Source of the DNA: Pseudobacteriovorax antillogorgiicola
GTDB lineage: Bacteria > Bdellovibrionota_B > Oligoflexia > Oligoflexales > RGVZ01
DNA length: 6,272 nt
Assembly: GCA_945897695.1 (NCBI GenBank)
Contig: CAMDGW010000145.1
Coordinates: 1-6,272 of the forward strand
Reading direction: 5' to 3'
The notes under the pieces were generated by a model. The model ran no database searches and had not been told where the DNA came from. It saw nothing but the letters and a program-made list of their open reading frames with translations. A program made the translations under genes and the position numbers. This document shows positions 1-6,139 of this stretch, in pieces; the stretch's first letter is position 1, and each line of letters opens with the position of its first letter.

Positions 1-1
1 C

Positions 2-487
2 ATCCTCAGATTGGGAAGCACCGGCGTTGAGCACCTGTTCCGCATTGCGCACAATCATGTGATCAGGAATCCAGTTTATTCGGCTATTCTTATATGAACT
101 GGTTCTAAGCTCCACAACCGGATAACTACCCCCTCGCCCGCTACTAACTCCCACAATCAAGCCAGGTTTATGTCCAATCTCCTCTTTAGAAGCTAGAAGG
201 AAAAAGTTTTTCAATGCGGCTGGAGCCATACCGTGGTATTCGGGCGCGATCACGACAAAGGCAGCGCACTCCTTAAGCTCTTTGGATATAGGGCCCCAGA
301 TTTTCTGCCACGCAGGGTCACCGCTCCACACGCCTTCATCCCAAAAAGGAAGCGGCTTAGTTGATAAATCGAGCGAGTAAGACGTTAGAGTCGGATCGGT
401 TTCGCGGAGAGAAGATTCCACGTACTTAGCAATCTTAGCGCTTTGACTATTGGCTCGATGACTTCCGATAATAATTCCTATCTTCAT
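2..487 (-). CDS. NADPH-dependent FMN reductase-like flavoprotein (partial, C-terminus beyond left edge)
   Basis: The reading frame runs uninterrupted from an ATG at 487 down to the window edge, giving 162 visible residues and no stop. I translated it by hand. The N-terminus MKIGIIIGSHRANSQSAKIA is a beta strand followed by the phosphate-binding loop (G8-S9-x-R11-x-x-S14-x-S16) typical of the FMN_red branch of the flavodoxin-like fold. A hydrophobic strand leads into APEYHG (residues 81-86), the counterpart of the family's PEYNG flavin loop, followed by P89-x-x-LKN. A third loop, VSSGRGGS (114-121), fits the usual glycine-rich segment. Members reduce FMN, quinones or azo compounds with NAD(P)H in the cytoplasm; the actual substrate cannot be told. 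The family is usually about 175-200 residues, so little is missing. The gene starts 26 bases after the aminopeptidase stop, so it is probably the second gene of that operon. No strong SD is visible before the ATG. Confidence 0.87.
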   Translation of the reverse strand, partial: MKIGIIIGSHRANSQSAKIAKYVESSLRETDPTLTSYSLDLSTKPLPFWDEGVWSGDPAWQKIWGPISKELKECAAFVVIAPEYHGMAPAALKNFFLLASKEEIGHKPGLIVGVSSGRGGSYPVVELRTSSYKNSRINWIPDHMIVRNAEQVLNAGASQSED

Positions 488-513
488 GACTATATTTGAT
501 CCATCGGTTTTAA

Positions 514-2055
514 TTAGTGTTTAATTCCAAAATAATCGCGCAGAAAGGTTGTAGCAAAACGAACACCAAATCCTGTTTCTGTAGTCGGCACATGGCCTAA
601 GCCTCCAGCGTGTTCAATAGACGACAAATCAACGTGCACCCAAGGGGAATGCTCGCCAGCAAAATGCATCAAAAAATGGGATGCCTCAATATGATCAACA
701 CCACCTTTTTCTCGGCACTGTTTAAAATCAGCCACAGTACTCTCAAGACACTCAGCAAAGTCTTTATCCATAGGGAAAGGCCACACGCGCTCACCACTCT
801 TCTTGCCGGCCTTGATGAGGTCTCCGTGAAGCTCTTCGCGGTTGGTAAATACACCAGAGTAGGTTGTACCGATGGCTCGCACACAAGCACCCGTAAGAGT
901 CGCAAAATCCATGATAAGGGTCGGCTTTGCCTGAGCCGCCAAATGTAAAGTATCAGCAAGCACCATGCGACCCTCAGCATCGGTATCGATGATTTCGATG
1001 GTAGTTCCTTTCATCGAAGTGACGACGTCATTTGGCTTATATGCTTTAGGTCCAATCATGTTATCAGCAACAGCCAGGTAGGCCGTTACTTTTACAGGCC
1101 ACTGCTCAAGGTGAGCCACATTGAGCACCGCTAAAGCAACGGCGCTTCCCGCCATATCACCGTGCATACCGAGCATGTAAGCTGAAGGCTTTAGACTATA
1201 CCCTCCAGTGTCAAACACCATGCCCTTACCCACTAACGCCAGATGCTTGGCTGACTTTGCTTTAGGGGTGTAAGTTAGCTCGATAATACCATAATCTTTA
1301 TGTTCGGAGCCTTTGACGACGGCAAGGAAAGCGCCTGCCTTCATTTTTGTGAGTTGGTCGTGATCAAGATGTTTGAATGACCACTTTCGGTCTTTAGCAA
1401 GCTGCCGCAAGTAATCAACGTAGGCTTTGCAAGTAAGATCGTTACCAGCGCGCTTTGCCAGCCAGCGAACCAAATTGGTTCCAGAAGTCGTCGCATTCAT
1501 ACCGCGCACGGTGGCCGCTTCAACGTCTGCGATCCGGGGTTTGCCCACGATAAACGTCACCGAAAGATCTTCGGACTCGTCGTCAACGTCAGATTCTTTG
1601 CCTTTTTCACTCTTTGCGGTCTTATATTTTGGAAATTTATAAAGCTTAGCTCCAGCAGCCGAAATGAGTGCATCTGCAAAGTCTTCCGCCTTTGCCCCCA
1701 AGTGCGTCAAATCTACAGCCAGTCGTTTAACCTTTGCATCAAAGACAGCTGCATCAATATGCTTTCTGACTGCCGTCAGCATTTCGAAAACGCCAGCCTT
1801 TCCATCAATACAAAGCACCGTCTTACGGGTTCCATCTGGAGCATCAAACGCCAAACAGGTGCCAGGTTTGGCAACAAATTTTCTTTTTTTGGCCACGGCC
1901 AAAAAATCGGCCTTCATCCAAGCAGGCAGCTTTGACGACAGCGCGTCGGCCTTCAGCGACTCTTTGTCATCAACAACCATAACAATCATCATGCCATCGG
2001 CATTGACATCGTTAATTGACGTTGTGACCTCAACTTCAAGGGAAATAGGCGTCAT
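514..2055 (-). CDS. M17 family leucyl aminopeptidase
   Basis: This cytosolic dinuclear-metal aminopeptidase removes N-terminal residues from peptides; family members are normally hexamers. Numbering here is from the ATG at 2055 (513 residues). All expected M17 active-site residues can be read. K277 and D282 lie in GKGMVFDTGG, catalytic K289 in YSLKPS, D300 in HGDMAG, and D359, E361 and catalytic R363 in DTDAEGR, followed by VLAD and LTGA (387-390). An N-terminal, macro-like domain occupies roughly residues 1-145. The wording around FDTGGYSLKPSAYM resembles PepB-like members as much as PepA, so no symbol is given. Two oddities are Asp in place of the usual Asn before TDAEGR and Thr in FDTGG. 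A charged linker (149-164) joins the domains. A GTG at 2061 gives a form two residues longer, but a GGAG sits 5 bases before the ATG and overlaps that GTG, so ATG is preferred. It is probably transcribed with the downstream flavoprotein gene. Confidence 0.95.
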   Translation of the reverse strand: MTPISLEVEVTTSINDVNADGMMIVMVVDDKESLKADALSSKLPAWMKADFLAVAKKRKFVAKPGTCLAFDAPDGTRKTVLCIDGKAGVFEMLTAVRKHIDAAVFDAKVKRLAVDLTHLGAKAEDFADALISAAGAKLYKFPKYKTAKSEKGKESDVDDESEDLSVTFIVGKPRIADVEAATVRGMNATTSGTNLVRWLAKRAGNDLTCKAYVDYLRQLAKDRKWSFKHLDHDQLTKMKAGAFLAVVKGSEHKDYGIIELTYTPKAKSAKHLALVGKGMVFDTGGYSLKPSAYMLGMHGDMAGSAVALAVLNVAHLEQWPVKVTAYLAVADNMIGPKAYKPNDVVTSMKGTTIEIIDTDAEGRMVLADTLHLAAQAKPTLIMDFATLTGACVRAIGTTYSGVFTNREELHGDLIKAGKKSGERVWPFPMDKDFAECLESTVADFKQCREKGGVDHIEASHFLMHFAGEHSPWVHVDLSSIEHAGGLGHVPTTETGFGVRFATTFLRDYFGIKH

Positions 2056-2060
2056 GGGCA

Positions 2061-2064
2061 CTCC
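2061..2064 (-). promoter_or_regulatory. Ribosome binding site of the M17 aminopeptidase (decides start)
   Basis: Reading the minus strand, TTGGAG is followed by TGCCC and then ATG at 2055. The GGAG core is 5 bases from this ATG but overlaps the alternative GTG at 2061, which has no SD of its own at a usable distance. This favours the ATG start. Confidence 0.6.
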
Positions 2065-2131
2065 AAGATAAAATCCAGCTACTGCCAGAAGGATAAATAA
2101 CCGAAACTACAAGCATAATTTCAACCACCAC

Positions 2132-2160
2132 ACCATACCCTCCAACGCTTTCCACGGCAA
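2132..2160 (-). promoter_or_regulatory. Possible sigma70-type promoter for the aminopeptidase operon
   Basis: On the minus strand, TTGCCG (2155-2160) and TATGGT (2132-2137) are separated by 17 bases. Each box matches consensus at four of six positions, and the predicted start would give a leader of about 70 bases. A second, poorer candidate begins with TTGAAA at about 2117-2122. In a 260-base spacer such matches arise by chance, so this is tentative. On the plus strand of the same spacer I find no convincing promoter for the lipoprotein gene. Confidence 0.2.
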
Positions 2161-2300
2161 TCATAGAACTGCATTGACCAGGATCAATAATCACAGCCAC
2201 CGGTCACCAAAACGCCATACATTTTAGATAGTTACCAAAATTCGAAAAGATTTCCTCAAATCGAGCACCGCTTTGACCGATCCCCTTCTTACCAGCACGT

Positions 2301-2306
2301 AGGAGG
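2301..2306 (+). promoter_or_regulatory. Ribosome binding site of the lipoprotein gene
   Basis: A near-perfect AGGAGG lies 10 bases before the ATG at 2317. It is the strongest SD match in the window, and it supports both this start and the coding status of a gene without recognised homology. Confidence 0.75.
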
Positions 2307-2316
2307 ATTTTGCCTC

Positions 2317-3279
2317 ATGAGTCGACAGCACATCTTTTCAGCACTTGTAGTTGCGTCCTACGCCGCAATGGTTGCAAGCTGTGGCGGCACTTCGCTGTCC
2401 GGCAACAACAACATCATCAAGAAAAAAGAACGAACCGCCGCCTCTGAGGAGGACGGAGATGCGAAGGATCCTCAGGTGGTAACTGGGGCTTACTTAACCT
2501 GTGAACGTTCGTCAAAGGACGCAACCGGATCAGGTAATGACGCTGTGGGATGTAGCGTCATGTCAGCTAATGATAAGCCGATTAATCCATCGTCCAATAA
2601 CAAACTATCTTTGAAAAAAAGTTTGAACGGTGGCTCCTATTTGGATCCCACGCAGAAAAACACTGCTTCAGGCCATCAGGCGCTTTTCATAAATCCTAAA
2701 TCCGAAACGAATTCGACGAAATACATTGCGACCTATGCCAATAATGTCGGAATAAATGAAATCGTCTGCGACGGCAACCAGCTACCTTGTAAAAAACCGT
2801 TAACGTTTGATGCCTTGCCAATGTATGTGTCATTGAACTCTGCAGCCGTTTGGAACGTTGATCAAGGCATTTCCGGGATGACAGAAGCCTGGGACAAATT
2901 AAATACAAAAAATTTCTGTTCAAACGGGGCTCCTCGCATTGGTAAAAGTCCAGCAAAGAAGGATCTCAATTCTAAGATACCCGGTATGGGATTCATCGCA
3001 GATGCTATTGGTAACTTTACCACTTTGCAGCAAACAGATATCTTCTCTGTGGATACAAGAGATTTCTGTGTTCTGAAACGATCAAATGATGGTTTTGCAA
3101 CAACTGGTGACGGCTGCCATGTTTCTCTTATGAAAAAACAAAGGTCAGATTTTAACATCGACCATACAAGCACTAGTAGCGCCCGGATCAAGGATGATCT
3201 TTTTGCTCTTGTTATGAAACAAGATCAGGTAGAAGATTCCCAACTTGAATCTTTACTATCGAAATTTTCGTGTAAATAA
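2317..3279 (+). CDS. Predicted outer-membrane lipoprotein of unknown function, cysteine-rich
   Basis: I do not recognise a family. The 320-residue product begins with a short basic n-region and a hydrophobic stretch (about residues 5-20). This ends in the lipobox V19-A20-S21-C22, so it should be cleaved by signal peptidase II and lipidated on C22. The +2 residue is Gly rather than Asp, which in enterobacterial rules predicts sorting to the outer membrane. A low-complexity, Asn- and charge-rich tether (about 27-52) follows. The mature part has eight further cysteines (62, 79, 151, 158, 201, 251, 267, 319), an even number consistent with disulfides in the periplasm or on the surface. There is no other membrane segment. 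The composition, rich in Ser, Asn, Lys and Asp, suits an exported soluble domain. The gene is 69 bases upstream of tldD and on the same strand, but tldD has its own promoter, so they need not be an operon. The partner aminopeptidase operon is divergent. Confidence 0.85.
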   Translation: MSRQHIFSALVVASYAAMVASCGGTSLSGNNNIIKKKERTAASEEDGDAKDPQVVTGAYLTCERSSKDATGSGNDAVGCSVMSANDKPINPSSNNKLSLKKSLNGGSYLDPTQKNTASGHQALFINPKSETNSTKYIATYANNVGINEIVCDGNQLPCKKPLTFDALPMYVSLNSAAVWNVDQGISGMTEAWDKLNTKNFCSNGAPRIGKSPAKKDLNSKIPGMGFIADAIGNFTTLQQTDIFSVDTRDFCVLKRSNDGFATTGDGCHVSLMKKQRSDFNIDHTSTSSARIKDDLFALVMKQDQVEDSQLESLLSKFSCK

Positions 3280-3308
3280 TTACTTCTCTGTCCCTAAACC
3301 ACATATTT

Positions 3309-3317
3309 TGGTATGAT
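3309..3317 (+). promoter_or_regulatory. Extended -10 promoter for the tldD-tldE operon
   Basis: TGGTATGAT fits the extended -10 pattern TGnTATAAT, with five of six matches in the hexamer (3312-3317). At the usual 17-base distance there is only TGTCCC (3289-3294), a poor -35, as is common for extended -10 promoters. Transcription would start near 3324, leaving a leader of about 25 bases before the ATG at 3349. It lies just after the lipoprotein gene, so the tldDE pair can be expressed independently. Confidence 0.55.
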
Positions 3318-3334
3318 GTGTGTTCTCAGAAAAA

Positions 3335-3339
3335 GGGAG
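3335..3339 (+). promoter_or_regulatory. Ribosome binding site of tldD (decides start)
   Basis: GGGAG, preceded by a run of A, sits 9 bases before the ATG at 3349. Another in-frame ATG at 3355 is 15 bases away, and the ATGs at 3313 and 3316 lie upstream of this SD, inside the predicted -10 box. The SD therefore selects 3349. Confidence 0.7.
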
Positions 3340-3348
3340 CACAGAACC

Positions 3349-4746
3349 ATGTCCATGAAGCAAATTCTACATAATCTTGTCCAACGCCAGTCTAGCTACA
3401 TCGAACTACGTTGGCATAAGCGCACAAGCCAATCTTTCGTTGCGACCAAAGGTCGCGTTGACGTTGCCAACCACTCTACAATTGAAGGCGTTGGGGTCAG
3501 AGCATTGATTGACGGTGCGTGGGGATTTGCGGCTACATCTGACATCAGCGAAGCTGCCATAAAACGAGCTATTGTGCAGGCACAAGCCAATGCAGCATTA
3601 CTTTCGCGCGCCCGCAAAGGGCATATCATCTCGCTGAAAGCAGGTAAACTTTCTACCAAAGATTTTATTGGCGAAGGATTTTCTGAGCTTCAGGGCATGA
3701 ACATCGCCGATAAACTGGGAAAGGTCATTGATCTAGAGCATCAACTGGCAAAATCATCACAAAGGATGCATACGGCCAAGGTTCGTTACACCGAATATAT
3801 GGAAGAAAAAGCGATTGTCACGTCAGATGGGGCCAATTGCTCACTAAAAATCGCTCAGCCAGAATTATCTCTTTCAGCTATCGCCGAAAAAGACGGGCAA
3901 CGCGCCACTGGTAGCAAGGGAGCAGGAGTTAGCGGTGGATGGACCTGCCTATTTAACCACCCAACTCTGAATCACGTCGTCCATGATATCGCCAAAACAA
4001 CTGTTGACCTTCTCGATGCAAAATATCCAGAAGGCGGTCGCAAGAAAGTCATTCTTGCTCCAGCTGTCGTTGGACTTCTATGTCACGAGGCTATTGGTCA
4101 CACCGTAGAGGCTGACTTTGTTAAAGCTGGCAGCGTGGCAGCCGGTAAAATTGGTCAAGCGGTTGCAAGTCCTCTGGTCACTATGGCTGATAGCGGCAGT
4201 GAAACAATTGCTGGCTATGCGGTGGGAAACCTACCTTTTGATGACGAGGGTGTAGAGACAGAAAACACAATCATTATTAAAGATGGTAATTTGGCGAGCT
4301 ATCTGCACAACCGAGAGACGGCCGCTGAGTTTGGCGTCGCGCCGACTGGGAATTCGCGGGCCTGGCTGTTCTCCGATGAGCCGTTGATCCGCATGCGCAA
4401 CACTTACCTTCTGCCGGGCCAGTCAAAATTGTCGGAAATGATTGAAGGCGTGGACGACGGATACCTTGTGGAAGGAGCTGGCAGCGGCCAGGCTGATAGC
4501 AATGGTGAGTTCATGTTTGGATGCAGTCACGTTTGGGAAATTAAAAATGGCAAAAAGACCAATCTCCTGCGCGAGGCAACTCTTTCCGGAATCGCGTTCG
4601 ACGTCCTCAAAACGGTGGATGCCGTTAGTTCAGAATTTCAATGGGATCTTGGCACCGGTCATTGCGGAAAAGGCCAACCTGCCAAAGTCGACGCCGGTGG
4701 TCCTTATATCCGCTGCGAAATTAATGTTGGAGGACGCCAGTCATGA
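3349..4746 (+). CDS. tldD: TldD-like metalloprotease subunit (TldD/PmbA family)
   Basis: This is the predicted catalytic subunit of the TldD/TldE heterodimeric protease, a cytoplasmic complex that threads unfolded peptides into an internal chamber. In E. coli it matures microcin B17 and degrades the antitoxin CcdA. From the ATG at 3349 the protein has 465 residues, close to the family norm. The metal motif HExxxH is intact as H246-E247-A-I-G-H251. It is followed by the family signatures ASPLVT, DDEG (298-301), PTGNSR, GSGQ and the C-terminal GTGHCGKGQ. C439 in the last of these aligns with the cysteine known to serve as the third metal ligand. The usual three-part layout is visible: an N-terminal PmbA_TldD domain to about 100, a central domain to about 225, and the C-terminal catalytic domain. 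A longer start at 3313 would add 12 residues but falls within the promoter. The stop overlaps the next start (ATGA), so the two subunits are translationally coupled. The native substrate is unknown. Confidence 0.93.
   Translation: MSMKQILHNLVQRQSSYIELRWHKRTSQSFVATKGRVDVANHSTIEGVGVRALIDGAWGFAATSDISEAAIKRAIVQAQANAALLSRARKGHIISLKAGKLSTKDFIGEGFSELQGMNIADKLGKVIDLEHQLAKSSQRMHTAKVRYTEYMEEKAIVTSDGANCSLKIAQPELSLSAIAEKDGQRATGSKGAGVSGGWTCLFNHPTLNHVVHDIAKTTVDLLDAKYPEGGRKKVILAPAVVGLLCHEAIGHTVEADFVKAGSVAAGKIGQAVASPLVTMADSGSETIAGYAVGNLPFDDEGVETENTIIIKDGNLASYLHNRETAAEFGVAPTGNSRAWLFSDEPLIRMRNTYLLPGQSKLSEMIEGVDDGYLVEGAGSGQADSNGEFMFGCSHVWEIKNGKKTNLLREATLSGIAFDVLKTVDAVSSEFQWDLGTGHCGKGQPAKVDAGGPYIRCEINVGGRQS
4729..4733 (+). 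promoter_or_regulatory. Ribosome binding site of tldE inside the end of tldD
   Basis: GGAGG lies within the last codons of tldD, 9 bases before the ATG at 4743. Together with the ATGA stop/start overlap it indicates coupled translation, as expected for two subunits needed in equal amounts. Confidence 0.7.
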
Positions 4747-6101
4747 GCCAGACAAAAGACACTGTTTTAGACTTAGCCCAAAATCTAGATCAGGCCGCAC
4801 AATCTACGATTAACTTTGCAAAGTCTCAGTCCGCAGACCGCACAAAAGTTTCCGCAAGCTGTACGATCGAAAAAAGACTTGTCGTGGAAAATAAGGAATT
4901 CACCTTAGCCAACACCTTAGAAAGCCAGAAAGTTGGCCTGCTGGTTCACAAGGATCAGAAAAAAGGCTCGGCATCTCTCAATAACGCAAACGAAACATCC
5001 TTGCACCGCGCAGTCAACGACGCCCTATCCCTCGCCAAGTTTTCTGTGGCCGATGAATTTTTGACGATGCCGGCTGCAATTGAGGCGCCGACAGCCAAGC
5101 CATTAAACTTCATGTGGAATGATCGCACAAGTAATGTGACCCTGGGTGATCTCCAAGAATTCACTCAGGCCATGCTAGGGCGCCTTACCAAGGATAAACG
5201 CGTAGCCCTTGATAGACTTGAAGTCAGCACATCATGCATGTGGCACGGACTTTACAATTCTCTTGGGATGAAACAATTCGAAACTCAGTCTTCAGTAAGC
5301 TGGAGCTTTATGGGTATGGCTGTTGATGGTCCCGATGTTAGTGGCTTTGACTACGACGGTCGCAGCACCTACGCATGGGACGGCGCTCTCGATCTCGCGC
5401 TGAAACAATGTGATGACTTCGTTGAAAAAGTTTTAAAAAATCTTAGACCAATCAAAGCGCCAACCTACAAAGGGGTTGTGCTGCTAACGCCAAGGGCGGT
5501 AGAGGAAATCCTACTAGGCACAATGCTCTACCACATGGCTGGTTCTAGCGTGATGGATGGCAAGAGCCAATGGGGTCAAAAAATTGGTACGCAAGTTGTC
5601 TCAAAAATGATTCACGTTGCTGATGATCCTCATAATGAACGTTTTTCTGGAGCAACGGCTTTTGATGGAGATGGTCTGCCTACCAATAATCGCTTGCTCA
5701 TTAATGCCGGCGTTTTAATGACGCATTTACATGATTGCTACACAGCTAATCGTTGCAAATCTAAATCCACTGCCACATCAGGTGGGCCTTTTGCTTTGAT
5801 GTGCAAACCGGGTCAAGATGATCTCAAATCTATGATGAATGCGAGATCTGAAATTCTAGTCGTAGACCGTTTTTCCGGAAACATTGACCCCATCAAAGGT
5901 GATTTTTCAGGCGTCGCAAAATCAAGCCACTATTTCAAAAACGGCACAGATATGGGTGCCGTTGCCGAAACGATGATCGCAGGAAACTTGTTTGAGGTCT
6001 TAAACAAGGTGATGGCCGTATCCTCAGTGACCGAAGATCTTTCTGGTTCAATGCAAATGCCGTGGATGGTTGTCGATGGAGTCAGTGTCACGGGCAATTA
6101 G
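4743..6101 (+). CDS. pmbA: TldE/PmbA-like protease subunit
   Basis: This is the second subunit of the TldD/TldE protease. It has 452 residues, matching E. coli PmbA in length. Family features in order are an N-terminal PmbA_TldD domain (about 15-105), the GSSVMDGKSQWGQKIG segment (267-282), a conserved DDP (294-296), and FSGATAFDGDGLPT (301-314) followed by NAGVL. The C-terminal part has GDFSGVAK (386-393), IAGNL (412-416) and a terminal G-V-S-V-T-G-N. There is no HExxxH motif, which is normal: TldE lacks the metal site and pairs with TldD to close the proteolytic chamber. The ATG overlaps the tldD stop by four bases and has its own SD. The N-terminal third is diverged from what I remember of PmbA, so assignment rests mainly on the C-terminal half and on the tldD neighbour. 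No transcription terminator is evident right after the stop. Confidence 0.92.
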   Translation: MSQTKDTVLDLAQNLDQAAQSTINFAKSQSADRTKVSASCTIEKRLVVENKEFTLANTLESQKVGLLVHKDQKKGSASLNNANETSLHRAVNDALSLAKFSVADEFLTMPAAIEAPTAKPLNFMWNDRTSNVTLGDLQEFTQAMLGRLTKDKRVALDRLEVSTSCMWHGLYNSLGMKQFETQSSVSWSFMGMAVDGPDVSGFDYDGRSTYAWDGALDLALKQCDDFVEKVLKNLRPIKAPTYKGVVLLTPRAVEEILLGTMLYHMAGSSVMDGKSQWGQKIGTQVVSKMIHVADDPHNERFSGATAFDGDGLPTNNRLLINAGVLMTHLHDCYTANRCKSKSTATSGGPFALMCKPGQDDLKSMMNARSEILVVDRFSGNIDPIKGDFSGVAKSSHYFKNGTDMGAVAETMIAGNLFEVLNKVMAVSSVTEDLSGSMQMPWMVVDGVSVTGN

Positions 6102-6120
6102 TAAGAGTGGGTTCTACGAT

Positions 6121-6139
6121 TAAAAATTGTGAATTTTTA
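6121..6139. repeat. AT-only perfect inverted repeat downstream of tldE
   Basis: TAAAAATT, the spacer GTG and AATTTTTA form a perfect 8-bp inverted repeat with a 3-base loop, 20 bases after the tldE stop. It has no G-C pairs and no following U-tract of the usual kind, so it is a weak hairpin and a poor intrinsic terminator. The right arm overlaps the first copy of the direct repeat described next, so it may belong to a mobile-element end or be a protein-binding site. Confidence 0.55.

Noticed and set aside
1878..1900. Run of seven A in the aminopeptidase mRNA as a programmed -1 frameshift site
   Set aside because: In the reading frame it is C AAA AAA, not the tandem-slip pattern A AAA AAG. 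The hairpin is upstream instead of downstream, and the full-length frame already holds every M17 motif.
610..2071. Several open frames of 70-135 codons on the plus strand opposite the aminopeptidase gene
   Set aside because: They lie antisense to a gene with all its catalytic motifs, lack SD sequences and family signatures, and read as low-quality Ser/Thr/Arg-rich shadow protein.
2174..2278. TTGACC boxes at 2174-2179 and 2273-2278 as -35 elements of the lipoprotein promoter
   Set aside because: Neither has a -10-like hexamer at 16-18 bases.
3260..3283. Small palindromes (CGAAA-T-TTTCG and GTAA...TTAC) at the end of the lipoprotein gene as a terminator
   Set aside because: Arms are only 4-5 bases, loops are unworkable or the stem is AT-rich, and no U-tract follows.
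3313..3348. Upstream extension of tldD by 12 residues
   Set aside because: It overlaps the extended -10 promoter and lacks an SD; the ATG at 3349 is better supported.
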